This document shows, piece after piece, positions 34,472 through 42,311 of a stretch of 64,000 nucleotides of DNA; the first letter of the stretch is position 1; each line of letters begins with the position of its first letter. The stretch covers positions 46,361 to 110,360 of the forward strand of contig JACKFC010000017.1 in the NCBI GenBank assembly GCA_020632665.1, given 5' to 3'. The position numbers and the translations under genes are program-made. The notes beneath the pieces were generated by a model. It was not told the DNA's origin. It made no database searches and saw only the letters and a list, made by a program, of their open reading frames with translations. This stretch comes from Deltaproteobacteria bacterium. GTDB lineage: Bacteria > Myxococcota_A > UBA9042.

Positions 34472-36271
34472 TCAATCTCCGGACGAGAGCACGGCGAGGA
34501 ATGCGCTCTGCGGGATCTCGACGTTGCCGACCTGCTTCATCCGCTTCTTGCCCTTCTTCTGCTTCTCCAAGAGCTTGCGCTTGCGGGAGATATCGCCGCC
34601 GTAGCACTTCGCGGTCACGTCCTTGCGCAGCGCCTTGATCGTTTCACGGGCGATGATGCGGCGGGCGATGGCGGCCTGGATCGGCACGTCGAATTGCTGC
34701 CGCGGGATCAGCTTGCGCAGCCGCTCGACCAGGTCGCGTCCGCGCTCGTAGGCGGTGTCCTGGTGCACGATGAGCGAGAGCGCGTCGACGTTCTCGCCGG
34801 CGACCAGCACGTCGAGCTTGACCAGCTTGCCGGCACGGAACTCGATGACCTCGTAGTCGAGGCTGCCGTAGCCGCGGGTGACGGTCTTCAGGCGGTCGAA
34901 GAAGTCGTAGATGATCTCGGCGAGCGGCATCTCGTATTCGATGACGACGCGCTTCTCGGTGAGGTAGCGCAGGTCGCGCTGGATGCCGCGGCGCTCGGTG
35001 CAGAGCTTCACCACCGCGCCGACGTAGTCCGAGGGCGCGTGGATGGTCGCGAGGACGAAGGGCTCCTCGACCGCTTCGCGCTGGTCCGAGTCCGGGAGCT
35101 CCGCCGGCGAGCTGATCGCGCGCATCGTGCCGTCGTTCATCTTCACGTGGTAGACGACGCTCGGCGCCGTTGTGATCAGGTCACAATCGTATTCCCGCTC
35201 GAGTCGCTCCTGGATCACCTCCATGTGGAGCAGGCCGAGGAAGCCGCAGCGGAAGCCGAAGCCGAGCGCGGCCGAGGTCTCCGGCTCCCAGGTGAAGGCG
35301 GCGTCGTTCAGGCTGAGCTTCTGCAGCGCGTCACGGAGCGTCTCGTATTCGTGCGACTCGACCGGAAAGATGCCGGAGTAGACCATCTGCTGGACTTCTT
35401 TGAAGCCCGCGAGCGGCTCGGTCGTCGGCGCCTTGGCGTGGGTCACGGTGTCGCCGATCTTCACGTCCGAGATCTGCTTGATGCCGCAGACGATGACGCC
35501 GACCTCGCCGACCGTCAGCTCCTGCACCTCGCGGACCTGCGGCTTGTGCACGCGGACCTCGAGGACCTCGTAGTCGCGGTCGCTGGCGAGGAAGCGGACC
35601 TTGTCGCCCTTGCGCAAGGTGCCGTCGACGACGCGGATCTGCACCAGCACGCCGCGGTAGGTATCGTATTGCGAGTCGAAGATCAGGGCCCGCAGCGCGC
35701 CGTCCTGCTTGCCGCGCGGCGGCGGGATCTCGCGCACCACCGCCTCGAGGACCTCTGCGATGCCGAGGCCGCTCTTCGCCGAGCAGAGGATCGCGCCGCT
35801 GGCGTCGAGGCCGATGCCCTCTTCGATCTCGCGACGTACCTCGTCGGGTCGCGCGGCGGGCAGGTCCACCTTGTTCAAGACGGGGATGATGGCGAGGTCG
35901 CCGTCGATCGCCAGGTAGACGTTGGCCAACGTCTGCGCTTCCACGCCCTGCGCCGCGTCGACCACCAGCAGCGCGCCCTCGCAGGCGGCGAGCGAGCGGC
36001 TGACCTCGTAGTTGAAGTCGACGTGGCCGGGCGTGTCGATGAGGTGGAAGATGTAGGTCTCGCCGTCCTCGGCCTTGTACGTCAGTTGCACGGCCTGGCT
36101 CTTGATCGTGATGCCGCGCTCGCGCTCGAGGTCCATCGAGTCGAGATATTGCGCTTGCATCTCTCGGGCTTCGACCGCGCCGGTGGCCTCGAGGATGCGA
36201 TCGGCCAACGTCGACTTGCCGTGGTCGATGTGGGCGATGATGCAGAAGTTGCGGATATGCGAGGCGATCAT
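34472..36271 (-). CDS. lepA: Elongation factor 4 (LepA/EF4) GTPase
   Basis: Ribosome-bound translational GTPase, 599 aa as usual. It has G1 AHIDHGKST, RERGITIKS, DTPGHVDF and NKVDLPAARP, the EF-G-like domains II, III and V, and the LepA-specific C-terminal domain with the typical LIPRQQFDVPIQAAI and ARETIKALRKDVTAKCYGGD stretches. A leader with AGGTC precedes ATG 36271. Confidence 0.97.
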   Translation of the reverse strand: MIASHIRNFCIIAHIDHGKSTLADRILEATGAVEAREMQAQYLDSMDLERERGITIKSQAVQLTYKAEDGETYIFHLIDTPGHVDFNYEVSRSLAACEGALLVVDAAQGVEAQTLANVYLAIDGDLAIIPVLNKVDLPAARPDEVRREIEEGIGLDASGAILCSAKSGLGIAEVLEAVVREIPPPRGKQDGALRALIFDSQYDTYRGVLVQIRVVDGTLRKGDKVRFLASDRDYEVLEVRVHKPQVREVQELTVGEVGVIVCGIKQISDVKIGDTVTHAKAPTTEPLAGFKEVQQMVYSGIFPVESHEYETLRDALQKLSLNDAAFTWEPETSAALGFGFRCGFLGLLHMEVIQERLEREYDCDLITTAPSVVYHVKMNDGTMRAISSPAELPDSDQREAVEEPFVLATIHAPSDYVGAVVKLCTERRGIQRDLRYLTEKRVVIEYEMPLAEIIYDFFDRLKTVTRGYGSLDYEVIEFRAGKLVKLDVLVAGENVDALSLIVHQDTAYERGRDLVERLRKLIPRQQFDVPIQAAIARRIIARETIKALRKDVTAKCYGGDISRKRKLLEKQKKGKKRMKQVGNVEIPQSAFLAVLSSGD

Positions 36272-36325
36272 GAACGACCTGTGGGGCGAATCGCGGGCCG
36301 GCTTGGCTCCGGATACGGGGGCGGG

Positions 36326-36353
36326 AAGGTAGCCGCTCCACCCCGCAAGTCAA
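36326..36353 (-). promoter_or_regulatory. Predicted lepA promoter
   Basis: On the minus strand, TTGACT (36353-36348) and TACCTT (36331-36326) are 16 nt apart. The -10 ends 54 nt before the lepA start and lies downstream of the MC1 gene's terminator. Confidence 0.55.
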
Positions 36354-36383
36354 CGACGACATCGGGGCGCGCCGGCCCGCGGC

Positions 36384-36424
36384 CAAAAAGACCACGGGCC
36401 CGCAGCCGTCCCGCTGCGAGCCCG
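36384..36424 (-). terminator. Rho-independent terminator of the MC1 gene
   Basis: On the minus strand an 11-nt stem with one mismatch (36424-36414 with 36405-36395) and an 8-nt loop is followed, after a few bases, by TCTTTTT. It starts 20 nt after the MC1 stop codon, separating that gene from lepA. Confidence 0.7.
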
Positions 36425-36444
36425 CGTTCTCGGTCGACGAGCGC

Positions 36445-36711
36445 CTACTTGATGTGCTCGACGCCCTGCTTCTTGACCTTGGCCTTCCAGACCGTCTCCG
36501 GCAGCCAGGACGGACGGTTCGACGGCGACGTCACCTGCTCGCGCCAGCCCTTGAAGACGTGGACACGCTTGGTACCGCGCTCGCGGAGCCGGATGTCGGT
36601 GTGGCCGCGGCTGGCAGCCTTGAGGGCGGCGCCGCGGGGCTGCCGATTCGAAAAGACGATATCGGTGTCCTTGCCGTCCTGCATCAGCACGAAGTTCTTC
36701 TTGTCAGACAT
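36445..36711 (-). CDS. MC1-family DNA-bending chromatin protein (archaeal type)
   Basis: The 88-aa basic protein from ATG 36711 (GAGGAAG site) reads as a full-length member of the MC1 family, small monomeric chromosomal proteins of methanogenic and halophilic archaea that bend DNA sharply. It has the family landmarks in order: NFVLMQDGKD at residues 6-15, QPRGAALKAASRG at 24-36, IRLRERGTKRVHVFKGW at 40-56 and NRPSWLPE at 65-72, ending with a Lys-rich tail. It forms its own transcription unit, with a 376-bp upstream region and its own terminator, as expected for an abundant architectural protein. It does not resemble HU, IHF, H-NS or HMG boxes. A longer frame extends upstream to 37428 but is non-coding in character. 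Confidence 0.88.
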   Translation of the reverse strand: MSDKKNFVLMQDGKDTDIVFSNRQPRGAALKAASRGHTDIRLRERGTKRVHVFKGWREQVTSPSNRPSWLPETVWKAKVKKQGVEHIK

Positions 36712-37087
36712 GGTCTTCCTCACAATACCGCGCCAAGCGGGACAGTCGCCCGTGCCCTCCGGTGTCGACCCCGTGCCCGTTCTGGCCCGGTCGCTGTAGA
36801 TGAATTCGGTATGGGCGACGCGAGCGGCCTTTGCAAGCCCTTTCCGCACAAAAAACCCGTGCAACCATGGCGCACTTGCGCGTATCAACGGGAGGCCCTG
36901 GCGCGCAACTCGCTGAAGCGTGGTTGAACTGCTTGAAACAACTAGCAAATCAAGATATGGCCTGATCCGTTCTGGATCAGCGCGCGGGCCACGACCGCCG
37001 ATCGGGGCGTGATCGGCGGTGAGTTCTGGAGGCGCACCACAGCGGTGGTAGCCTGCATGCGCGCGTGGCGCGAGGAGGAACGGCTCG
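36712..37087 (+). other. 376-bp intergenic region between the divergent MC1 and lytic transglycosylase genes
   Basis: No gene is seen here. It contains an AT-rich patch at 36920-36960 (unusual for this genome) with a promoter-like element, a perfect 7-bp hairpin at 36962-36980 (CTGATCC, loop GTTCT), and a perfect 10-bp inverted repeat at 36994-37020 (ACCGCCGATC, 7-nt spacer). A -10-like TAGCCT is at 37049-37054. The repeats have no T-run and look more like operator or leader elements than terminators. Confidence 0.5.
36933..36961 (+). promoter_or_regulatory. Possible promoter of the lytic transglycosylase gene
   Basis: TTGAAA (36933-36938) and TATGGC (36956-36961) are separated by 17 nt within the AT-rich patch. 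A transcript from here would carry both downstream inverted repeats in a leader of about 120 nt. TAGCCT at 37049-37054 is an alternative, closer -10 with no good -35. Confidence 0.35.
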
Positions 37088-39367
37088 ATGAGCAAGACGG
37101 GTTCGCAGCAGAGCAATGGCAAGAGCACGATGGTGAGGCGCTGGCTCGCAGCCGCGCTGACGGCGGCCGTCGCGCTCGCCGTCGCCCCCGCTGCCGACGC
37201 GGCCGGCAAGGGGCCCTGGCGGCAGCTGCAGGCTGCCTCGCGCGCGTTCCGCGTTGGGGACCACGCTGCTGCGCGCAAGGCGCTGGAGGCCATGCTGGCC
37301 GGCAAAGTGGCCGACAAGGACGCAGCCAGCGCCGCGCACTTCATGCTCGCCCGCAGCTGCGCCGCGCTCGGCGACGGCCCGGCGGCCACATCGGCGTTCG
37401 CCAAGGCAAGCGCGATCCGCAAGCTCACGCCGCAGGCCTACGCCTTCGCCGAGGTCGAGGTCCTCGCTGCCGCCGGCAAGAAGAAGGAGGCCCACGACGC
37501 CCTCGGCGCGCTGCGCAAGCGCTGGCCGAAGTACCGCTGGGCCCAGGCCGACCTGACCTGGTCGCGGCTCTACGAGGAGCTGGGGCCACCCGAGGCATCG
37601 GCCGCCGCCGCGCTCGGCCTCTACGACAAATCGCACCTGCACCTGCCGCAGGACGAGCTGCTGGCGCGCGCCGCCCGCGGCTACGAGAAGGCCGGGCAGA
37701 AGGACCGCGCCCTCGGCCTGTGGAAGAAGCTGCTGATGCGCCACCCCGAGAGCGCCTACATCGACCAGGCGATTGCGCGGGTCCCGCTCACCTCGCTCTC
37801 CATCGAGGAGCGCTTCGACCGCGCCGAGCTGCTCTTCAAGCGGCGCGACTACGAGCGCTGCCGGGCGGAGTCACTTTACCTCTGGGAGAAGAACTACAAG
37901 CGCTCCTCGATCGGCTATTTGCTCGGCAAGATCGGCAGCGAGCGGCTGCGCGACGACTACGCCGGGGCGAAGACCTATTTCGAGGCCGCCATCGGCGCCG
38001 GTGGGCCCTACGCCATGTACGCGCTCGCCTCCTACGGCATCGTCCTCGGCAAGCTCGGCAAGGTGAAAGAGGCCGTCGCCGCGTTCGACCAATGGTTGGC
38101 TCGCTACAGCAAGTCGGCCGGGATGAAGCGGGTCAACGAGGCGATGTACGACCGCTGTCGCGCGATCCACATCGGCGGCGACTCGCTGGCGGCGGCAAAG
38201 GAGTACGAAGCCTTCCTGCTCCGCCACCAGAGCGGCTTCGACTGGGGCAAATATTGGTGGTTCGTCGCCTTCTGGAACTACCAGGGCGGTGAATACGACA
38301 AGGCGATCCAGCAGATGGCGCGGCTCCGCGGCTCGAGCAACCCGCTGGTCGGTGGCAAGGCGCGCTATTGGACGGGCAAGGCGCAGGAGAAGAAGGGCGA
38401 CGTGGCCGCGGCGAAGAAGACGATGCTCGCCTTGGTCAACGGCATGCCGCTGAACTACTACTCGGGCCTGGCCGAGAATTGGCTGGTCGACCACGGCTTC
38501 GGCAAGGCGCTTCCGAAGCGCCCCGACCTCTCGAAGGTGGCGTGGAAGGTGCCGGATCCCTTCTCCGGCATCCCGCATCAGGGGCCGGCACAGGAACTTC
38601 GGATCATCGCCCACCTCGGCGAGTTCGACACCCTGCGCGACGCCCTCGGCGACCGGATGCGCAAGCTGCGCAAGCAAATCGGCGCCGACCGCCTGGACCG
38701 GCTCGAATCCGACCTCAGCGACGGCCTCGAGGACTTCGCCCGCGACCGCGGCCGCGCCCTCTCACGCCACCGCAAGGTGCTGCGCAAGTGGCCGACCCGG
38801 CAGACGGTGCAGGCCTGGCGCGGCATCTATCCGCGGGCCTACGCGACCCACACCAAATGGGCCGCAGATCGCTTCGGCGCGCCGGAGTGGATGGTCTACG
38901 CCCACATGCTGCAGGAGTCGCGGTACAAGCCCTGGATGATCTCCGGCGCCCCGGCCTACGGCCTGCTCGAGCTGCTCGACCGCACCGCGCGTCGCCTCGC
39001 CGCCGAGCAGAAAGAGGACTACCAACTCTGGATGCTGATGGTGCCCGGCCACAACGTGCGCTGGGGGACGCAATATCTCGGCGCGCTGGTGGCCAAGTTC
39101 GAGGGGCAAATCCCCTTCGCGATCGCGAGCTACAACGGCGGTCCGATGCTGCTCGAGTACCATATGCAGGAGAGCCGAGGAAAAGACTTCGACGTGATGA
39201 TCGACGATATGGGCCCGCACGAATGCCGCAACTACGTGCGCATGGTCATCGGCCACTTCCTGCGCTACCTCGCGATCTACGAGAAGCCGGCCAAGGCGAA
39301 GGCGCTACGCGACAAGCTGCTGCCGCGATCTTGGCGCCCGGAGTGGAAGAAGCACCCCGACTATTAG
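37088..39367 (+). CDS. Periplasmic soluble lytic transglycosylase (Slt70-like, GH23)
   Basis: Cleaves the MurNAc-GlcNAc bond of peptidoglycan. A GGAGGAA site precedes ATG 37088, and the signal peptide ends near AVAPAADA-AG. Residues about 40-560 are TPR-like helical repeats forming the Slt superhelix (GYEKAGQKDRALGLWKKLL, FDRAELLFKRRDYERC, GEYDKAIQQMARL and others). The SLT domain near 595-720 holds the catalytic Glu in MLQESRY, then IASYNGGP and a C-terminal RNYVRMVIGHFLRYLAIY. The usual GLMQLMP after the glutamate reads YGLLELLDRTA, so the core motif is divergent. It converges with the esterase gene, 9 bp apart. Confidence 0.87.
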   Translation: MSKTGSQQSNGKSTMVRRWLAAALTAAVALAVAPAADAAGKGPWRQLQAASRAFRVGDHAAARKALEAMLAGKVADKDAASAAHFMLARSCAALGDGPAATSAFAKASAIRKLTPQAYAFAEVEVLAAAGKKKEAHDALGALRKRWPKYRWAQADLTWSRLYEELGPPEASAAAALGLYDKSHLHLPQDELLARAARGYEKAGQKDRALGLWKKLLMRHPESAYIDQAIARVPLTSLSIEERFDRAELLFKRRDYERCRAESLYLWEKNYKRSSIGYLLGKIGSERLRDDYAGAKTYFEAAIGAGGPYAMYALASYGIVLGKLGKVKEAVAAFDQWLARYSKSAGMKRVNEAMYDRCRAIHIGGDSLAAAKEYEAFLLRHQSGFDWGKYWWFVAFWNYQGGEYDKAIQQMARLRGSSNPLVGGKARYWTGKAQEKKGDVAAAKKTMLALVNGMPLNYYSGLAENWLVDHGFGKALPKRPDLSKVAWKVPDPFSGIPHQGPAQELRIIAHLGEFDTLRDALGDRMRKLRKQIGADRLDRLESDLSDGLEDFARDRGRALSRHRKVLRKWPTRQTVQAWRGIYPRAYATHTKWAADRFGAPEWMVYAHMLQESRYKPWMISGAPAYGLLELLDRTARRLAAEQKEDYQLWMLMVPGHNVRWGTQYLGALVAKFEGQIPFAIASYNGGPMLLEYHMQESRGKDFDVMIDDMGPHECRNYVRMVIGHFLRYLAIYEKPAKAKALRDKLLPRSWRPEWKKHPDY

Positions 39368-39376
39368 CCCAGGCAG

Positions 39377-40813
39377 CTACTTCGGCACAGAGCAGAAATC
39401 CGGCGCACCGGCGGGCAGCTTGCCGGCGTGGGCGTCGTCTTTGCTGTCGCGGTCGAAGGCCGAGAGCCAACTCCAGACGAAGCCGACGTAGTTCGGCGGG
39501 ATCTTGTGGCCGAGGCTGTGCTCGCAGTCGTGGTGGACGTGACCTTTTTCGGTCAGGTTGGCGATCAGGCCCTTCGCCAAGGTGTCGAAGTTCTGGCTGT
39601 ATGCCATATCGGTCGGGCCGCCCCAGGTGACGAGGAAGGGCACCTTGCGCGCCGCGTCCGGGAAGTCGTGCAGGTAGCCGCCGGCGAGCGGCGCCACCGC
39701 AGCGATCGCCTCGCCGCGGTTCAGCGCGAGGAAGGTCGTCATCATGCCGCCGGCGCTCATGCCGGTGACGTAGAGGCGGTCGGCATCGACCGCGTACTGC
39801 TCGGCGACGCATTTGCGCAGGTCGTCGAAAAAGACCAACTCGCGGTTGTCACGGTCGAAGACCTTCTCGGCGAAGCGCCAATCGAGGACCGGCTTGCTGC
39901 CGTCGACCTCGGGCGTCGTATTCGGGACGACGACGATGGCGCCGGCAGTCTCGTAGTAGGTATTCCAGCCGGTCGCCTCGGCGATGCCCTTCGCGTTGCC
40001 GGTATTGCCGTGGTAGAGGAAGACGATCGGCAGCTTGGTGCTGGTATCCGTCGCAGCCGCGGGGAGATAGAGCTCGAACGTGCGCTCGAACGTCGCGCTG
40101 GTCATGGTGTTGCTGCCGGCGGCGAGCTTCGGGCAGGTCGCGATCGGATCGTAGCGCTTCGCCTCCGCGCCGGGGCAGACCACGTCGTATTCCTTGGGAA
40201 ACTCGCTGGGCCACGGCACGGCGCGGAAGGTCGAGCCCTTCAGGTCGGCCTTGAACGCCGGAACCTCGCCGGTGACGTCGCCACAGAAGGTGCCATCGCT
40301 GGCGACGGTGCCGTTGATCGTCAGATCTGCCTCGACCGGCGTGCCCGTCGGCGACGCCTTGCCCGGCACGGTGACCTTGCCCAGCGCGACGGCGAAGGTG
40401 CCGTCGGCGGCGATCGCGATATCCTTGCCGCTCGCGATCGGGGCCTCGCTGACGAAGCCGAAGGCGTTGGCTGCGTAGACGTCGAAGGTCAGGAATTTGC
40501 CGGCAGCCCCGGCCTCACCCTCGGCCGTCACGCTCAGCTTCATGACCAGCTGCGCGCCGCCGAGCGAGAGCTTGATGCCCATGAGGTAGTCGCCGTTCGC
40601 CACCAGCGGGGTCGCGCCGCCGGTATCCGAGGCGGTGCCGTCCGCCGCGGAGCCGTCCGCCGCGGTGCCGTCCGCCCCGCTGGCGTCCTGACCGGTCGCG
40701 CTACTCGAGCCGCCGTCGTCGGAGCTGCAGCCCGGTAGGGCGAGTAGGCCGACGAGGCTCCAACCGACGATTGTCGCAATCTCGCGCATCAGCGCACCTC
40801 GAAACGGGGTCAT
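39377..40813 (-). CDS. Lipoprotein esterase of the PHB-depolymerase/feruloyl-esterase type
   Basis: The predicted lipoprotein (478 aa; start 40813 with a GGAGGAT site, or 40789) has lipobox LLALPGC followed by a 40-residue Asp/Gly/Ser/Ala stalk containing several DGTAADG repeats. Residues about 75-215 are a beta-rich accessory domain. Residues about 240-450 are an alpha/beta-hydrolase: FLYHGNTG, the nucleophile elbow VTGMSAGGMM (Ser near 354), PLAGGYL and a late His-containing segment CEHSLGHKIPP. It resembles secreted poly(3-hydroxybutyrate) depolymerase/LpqC-like esterases. The natural substrate is unknown. A TAGGTT -10 candidate lies at 40855-40850. Confidence 0.82.
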   Translation of the reverse strand: MTPFRGALMREIATIVGWSLVGLLALPGCSSDDGGSSSATGQDASGADGTAADGSAADGTASDTGGATPLVANGDYLMGIKLSLGGAQLVMKLSVTAEGEAGAAGKFLTFDVYAANAFGFVSEAPIASGKDIAIAADGTFAVALGKVTVPGKASPTGTPVEADLTINGTVASDGTFCGDVTGEVPAFKADLKGSTFRAVPWPSEFPKEYDVVCPGAEAKRYDPIATCPKLAAGSNTMTSATFERTFELYLPAAATDTSTKLPIVFLYHGNTGNAKGIAEATGWNTYYETAGAIVVVPNTTPEVDGSKPVLDWRFAEKVFDRDNRELVFFDDLRKCVAEQYAVDADRLYVTGMSAGGMMTTFLALNRGEAIAAVAPLAGGYLHDFPDAARKVPFLVTWGGPTDMAYSQNFDTLAKGLIANLTEKGHVHHDCEHSLGHKIPPNYVGFVWSWLSAFDRDSKDDAHAGKLPAGAPDFCSVPK

Positions 40814-40876
40814 GGCATCCTCCGGGGCGGGGGTCTCCGCGAACGCGGGAACCTAGCAGAGCCTTCGCGGGTGAGC

Positions 40877-40936
40877 GAGTCCGAGGTCGACAGCGGCGGC
40901 GGAAGTCGCCATCATCCCGCGCCAGACATCGGGCTC
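40877..40936 (+). promoter_or_regulatory. Structured leader upstream of ahcY (possible cis-regulatory RNA)
   Basis: Bases 40877-40884 (GAGTCCGA) can pair with 40929-40936 (TCGGGCTC) over 8 bp with one G-U. Inside, GGCGGC and GTCGCC form a second stem closed by GGAA. The arrangement lies 21 nt before the ahcY start, where some proteobacteria have S-adenosylhomocysteine riboswitches. I do not see the conserved SAH-riboswitch core, so this is only a candidate structured leader. Confidence 0.3.
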
Positions 40937-40957
40937 TCAGCCCGCCCAGGAGCCATC

Positions 40958-42289
40958 ATGACCGTCGCAGTCGCCCGTCCAGCCGATTCCAACAGCCGCC
41001 TCCCGTACAAGGTGGCCGATCTCTCGCTCGCCGATTGGGGCCGCAAGGAGATCGAGATGGCCGAGAAGGAGATGCCCGGCCTGATGGCGCTGCGCGCGAA
41101 GTACGGCCAGTCCAAGCCCCTCGCCGGTGCGCGTGTGGCCGGCTGCCTGCACATGACCGTGCAGACCGCGGTGCTGATCGAGACGCTGACCGCGCTCGGC
41201 GCCGAAGTGACCTGGACCTCCTGCAATATCTACTCGACGCAGGATCACGCCGCCGCCGCGATCGCCGTCACCGGCGTGCCGGTCTACGCCTGGAAGGGCG
41301 AGACCGAGCCGGAGTACGAGTGGTGCCTCGAGCAGCAGATCTACGCCTTCGAGGGCGGCAAGGGCCCGAACCTGATCCTCGACGACGGCGGCGACCTGAC
41401 GTGGTGGATCCACGACAAGCACAGCAAGCTGCTCGGCGATATCCGCGGCCTCTCGGAAGAGACGACCACCGGCGTGCATCGCCTCTACCAAGCGTTCCAG
41501 CAGGGCAAGCTCAAGGTGCCGGCGATCAACGTCAACGACTCAGTGACCAAGAGCAAGTTCGACAACCTCTACGGCTGCCGCGAGTCGCTGGCCGACGGCA
41601 TCAAGCGCGCGACCGACGTGATGGTCGCCGGCAAGGTCGTCGTGGTCGCGGGCTACGGCGACGTCGGCAAGGGCTCGGCGCACTCGATGCGCAGCCTCGG
41701 CGCGCGCGTGCTGATCACCGAGATCGACCCGATCTGCGCGCTCCAAGCGGCGATGGAAGGCTTCCAGGTCGTGACGATGGAAGAGGCGGCTCCGGTCGGC
41801 GATATCTTCGTCACCGCGACCGGCTGCAACGGCGTCGTCCGTGGCGAGCACATGAGCGTGATGAAGGACCAGGCCATCCTCTGCAACATCGGTCACTTCG
41901 ACACCGAGATCGACATCGCCTGGCTGGAGGAGACCCCCGGCGTGCGCGAGGAGTCGATCAAGCCGCAGGTCGACCGCTTCCACCTGCCCAATGGCAATAC
42001 GCTGGTCGTGCTGGCCCGCGGCCGCCTGGTCAACCTCGGTTGCGCCACCGGTCACCCCAGCTTCGTGATGTCGAACTCGTTCTCGAACCAGGTGCTCGCG
42101 CAGATCGCGCTCTGGACCGAGGAATTCCCGCTCGGCGTGCACGTCCTGCCGAAGAAGCTCGACGAAGAGGTCGCCCGCCTGCACCTGGCCAAGCTCGGCG
42201 TCAAGCTGACCCGCCTGACCGACGAGCAGGCCGAATACCTCGGCATCCCGGTCGAGGGCCCGTTCAAGCCCGAGCACTACCGCTACTAG
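40958..42289 (+). CDS. ahcY: Adenosylhomocysteinase (SAH hydrolase)
   Basis: Splits S-adenosylhomocysteine to adenosine and homocysteine, keeping the methyl cycle running. ATG 40958 has AGGAG 5 nt upstream; a longer frame to 40871 adds a non-conserved N-terminus. The 443-aa protein shows the family hallmarks: VAGCLHMTVQTAVLIETL, WTSCNIYSTQDHAAAAI, NVNDSVTKSKFDNLYGCRES, the NAD-binding VVAGYGDVGKGSA, ILCNIGHFDTEID and the conserved C-terminus KPEHYRY. It begins a plus-strand run with the aminotransferase, rlmM and dapB. Confidence 0.97.
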   Translation: MTVAVARPADSNSRLPYKVADLSLADWGRKEIEMAEKEMPGLMALRAKYGQSKPLAGARVAGCLHMTVQTAVLIETLTALGAEVTWTSCNIYSTQDHAAAAIAVTGVPVYAWKGETEPEYEWCLEQQIYAFEGGKGPNLILDDGGDLTWWIHDKHSKLLGDIRGLSEETTTGVHRLYQAFQQGKLKVPAINVNDSVTKSKFDNLYGCRESLADGIKRATDVMVAGKVVVVAGYGDVGKGSAHSMRSLGARVLITEIDPICALQAAMEGFQVVTMEEAAPVGDIFVTATGCNGVVRGEHMSVMKDQAILCNIGHFDTEIDIAWLEETPGVREESIKPQVDRFHLPNGNTLVVLARGRLVNLGCATGHPSFVMSNSFSNQVLAQIALWTEEFPLGVHVLPKKLDEEVARLHLAKLGVKLTRLTDEQAEYLGIPVEGPFKPEHYRY

Positions 42290-42311
42290 CCGCATACCCC
42301 CAGGAGGGACC

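Noticed and set aside
36722..36727. TATTGT as a -10 box for the MC1 gene
   Set aside because: It lies only 11 bp before the start codon and would place the transcript start inside the ribosome-binding site.
36820..36860. Possible tRNA-like stem around TTTGCAA
   Set aside because: The required five-base anticodon stem and the other arms do not pair.
36712..37428. Upstream extension of the MC1 reading frame to 37428
   Set aside because: No conserved sequence, crosses the promoter region and inverted repeats, and ATG 36711 has a proper ribosome-binding site and family-length product.
40877..40957. Confident SAH riboswitch call upstream of ahcY
   Set aside because: The conserved core and pseudoknot partner were not found; kept only as a low-confidence structured leader.
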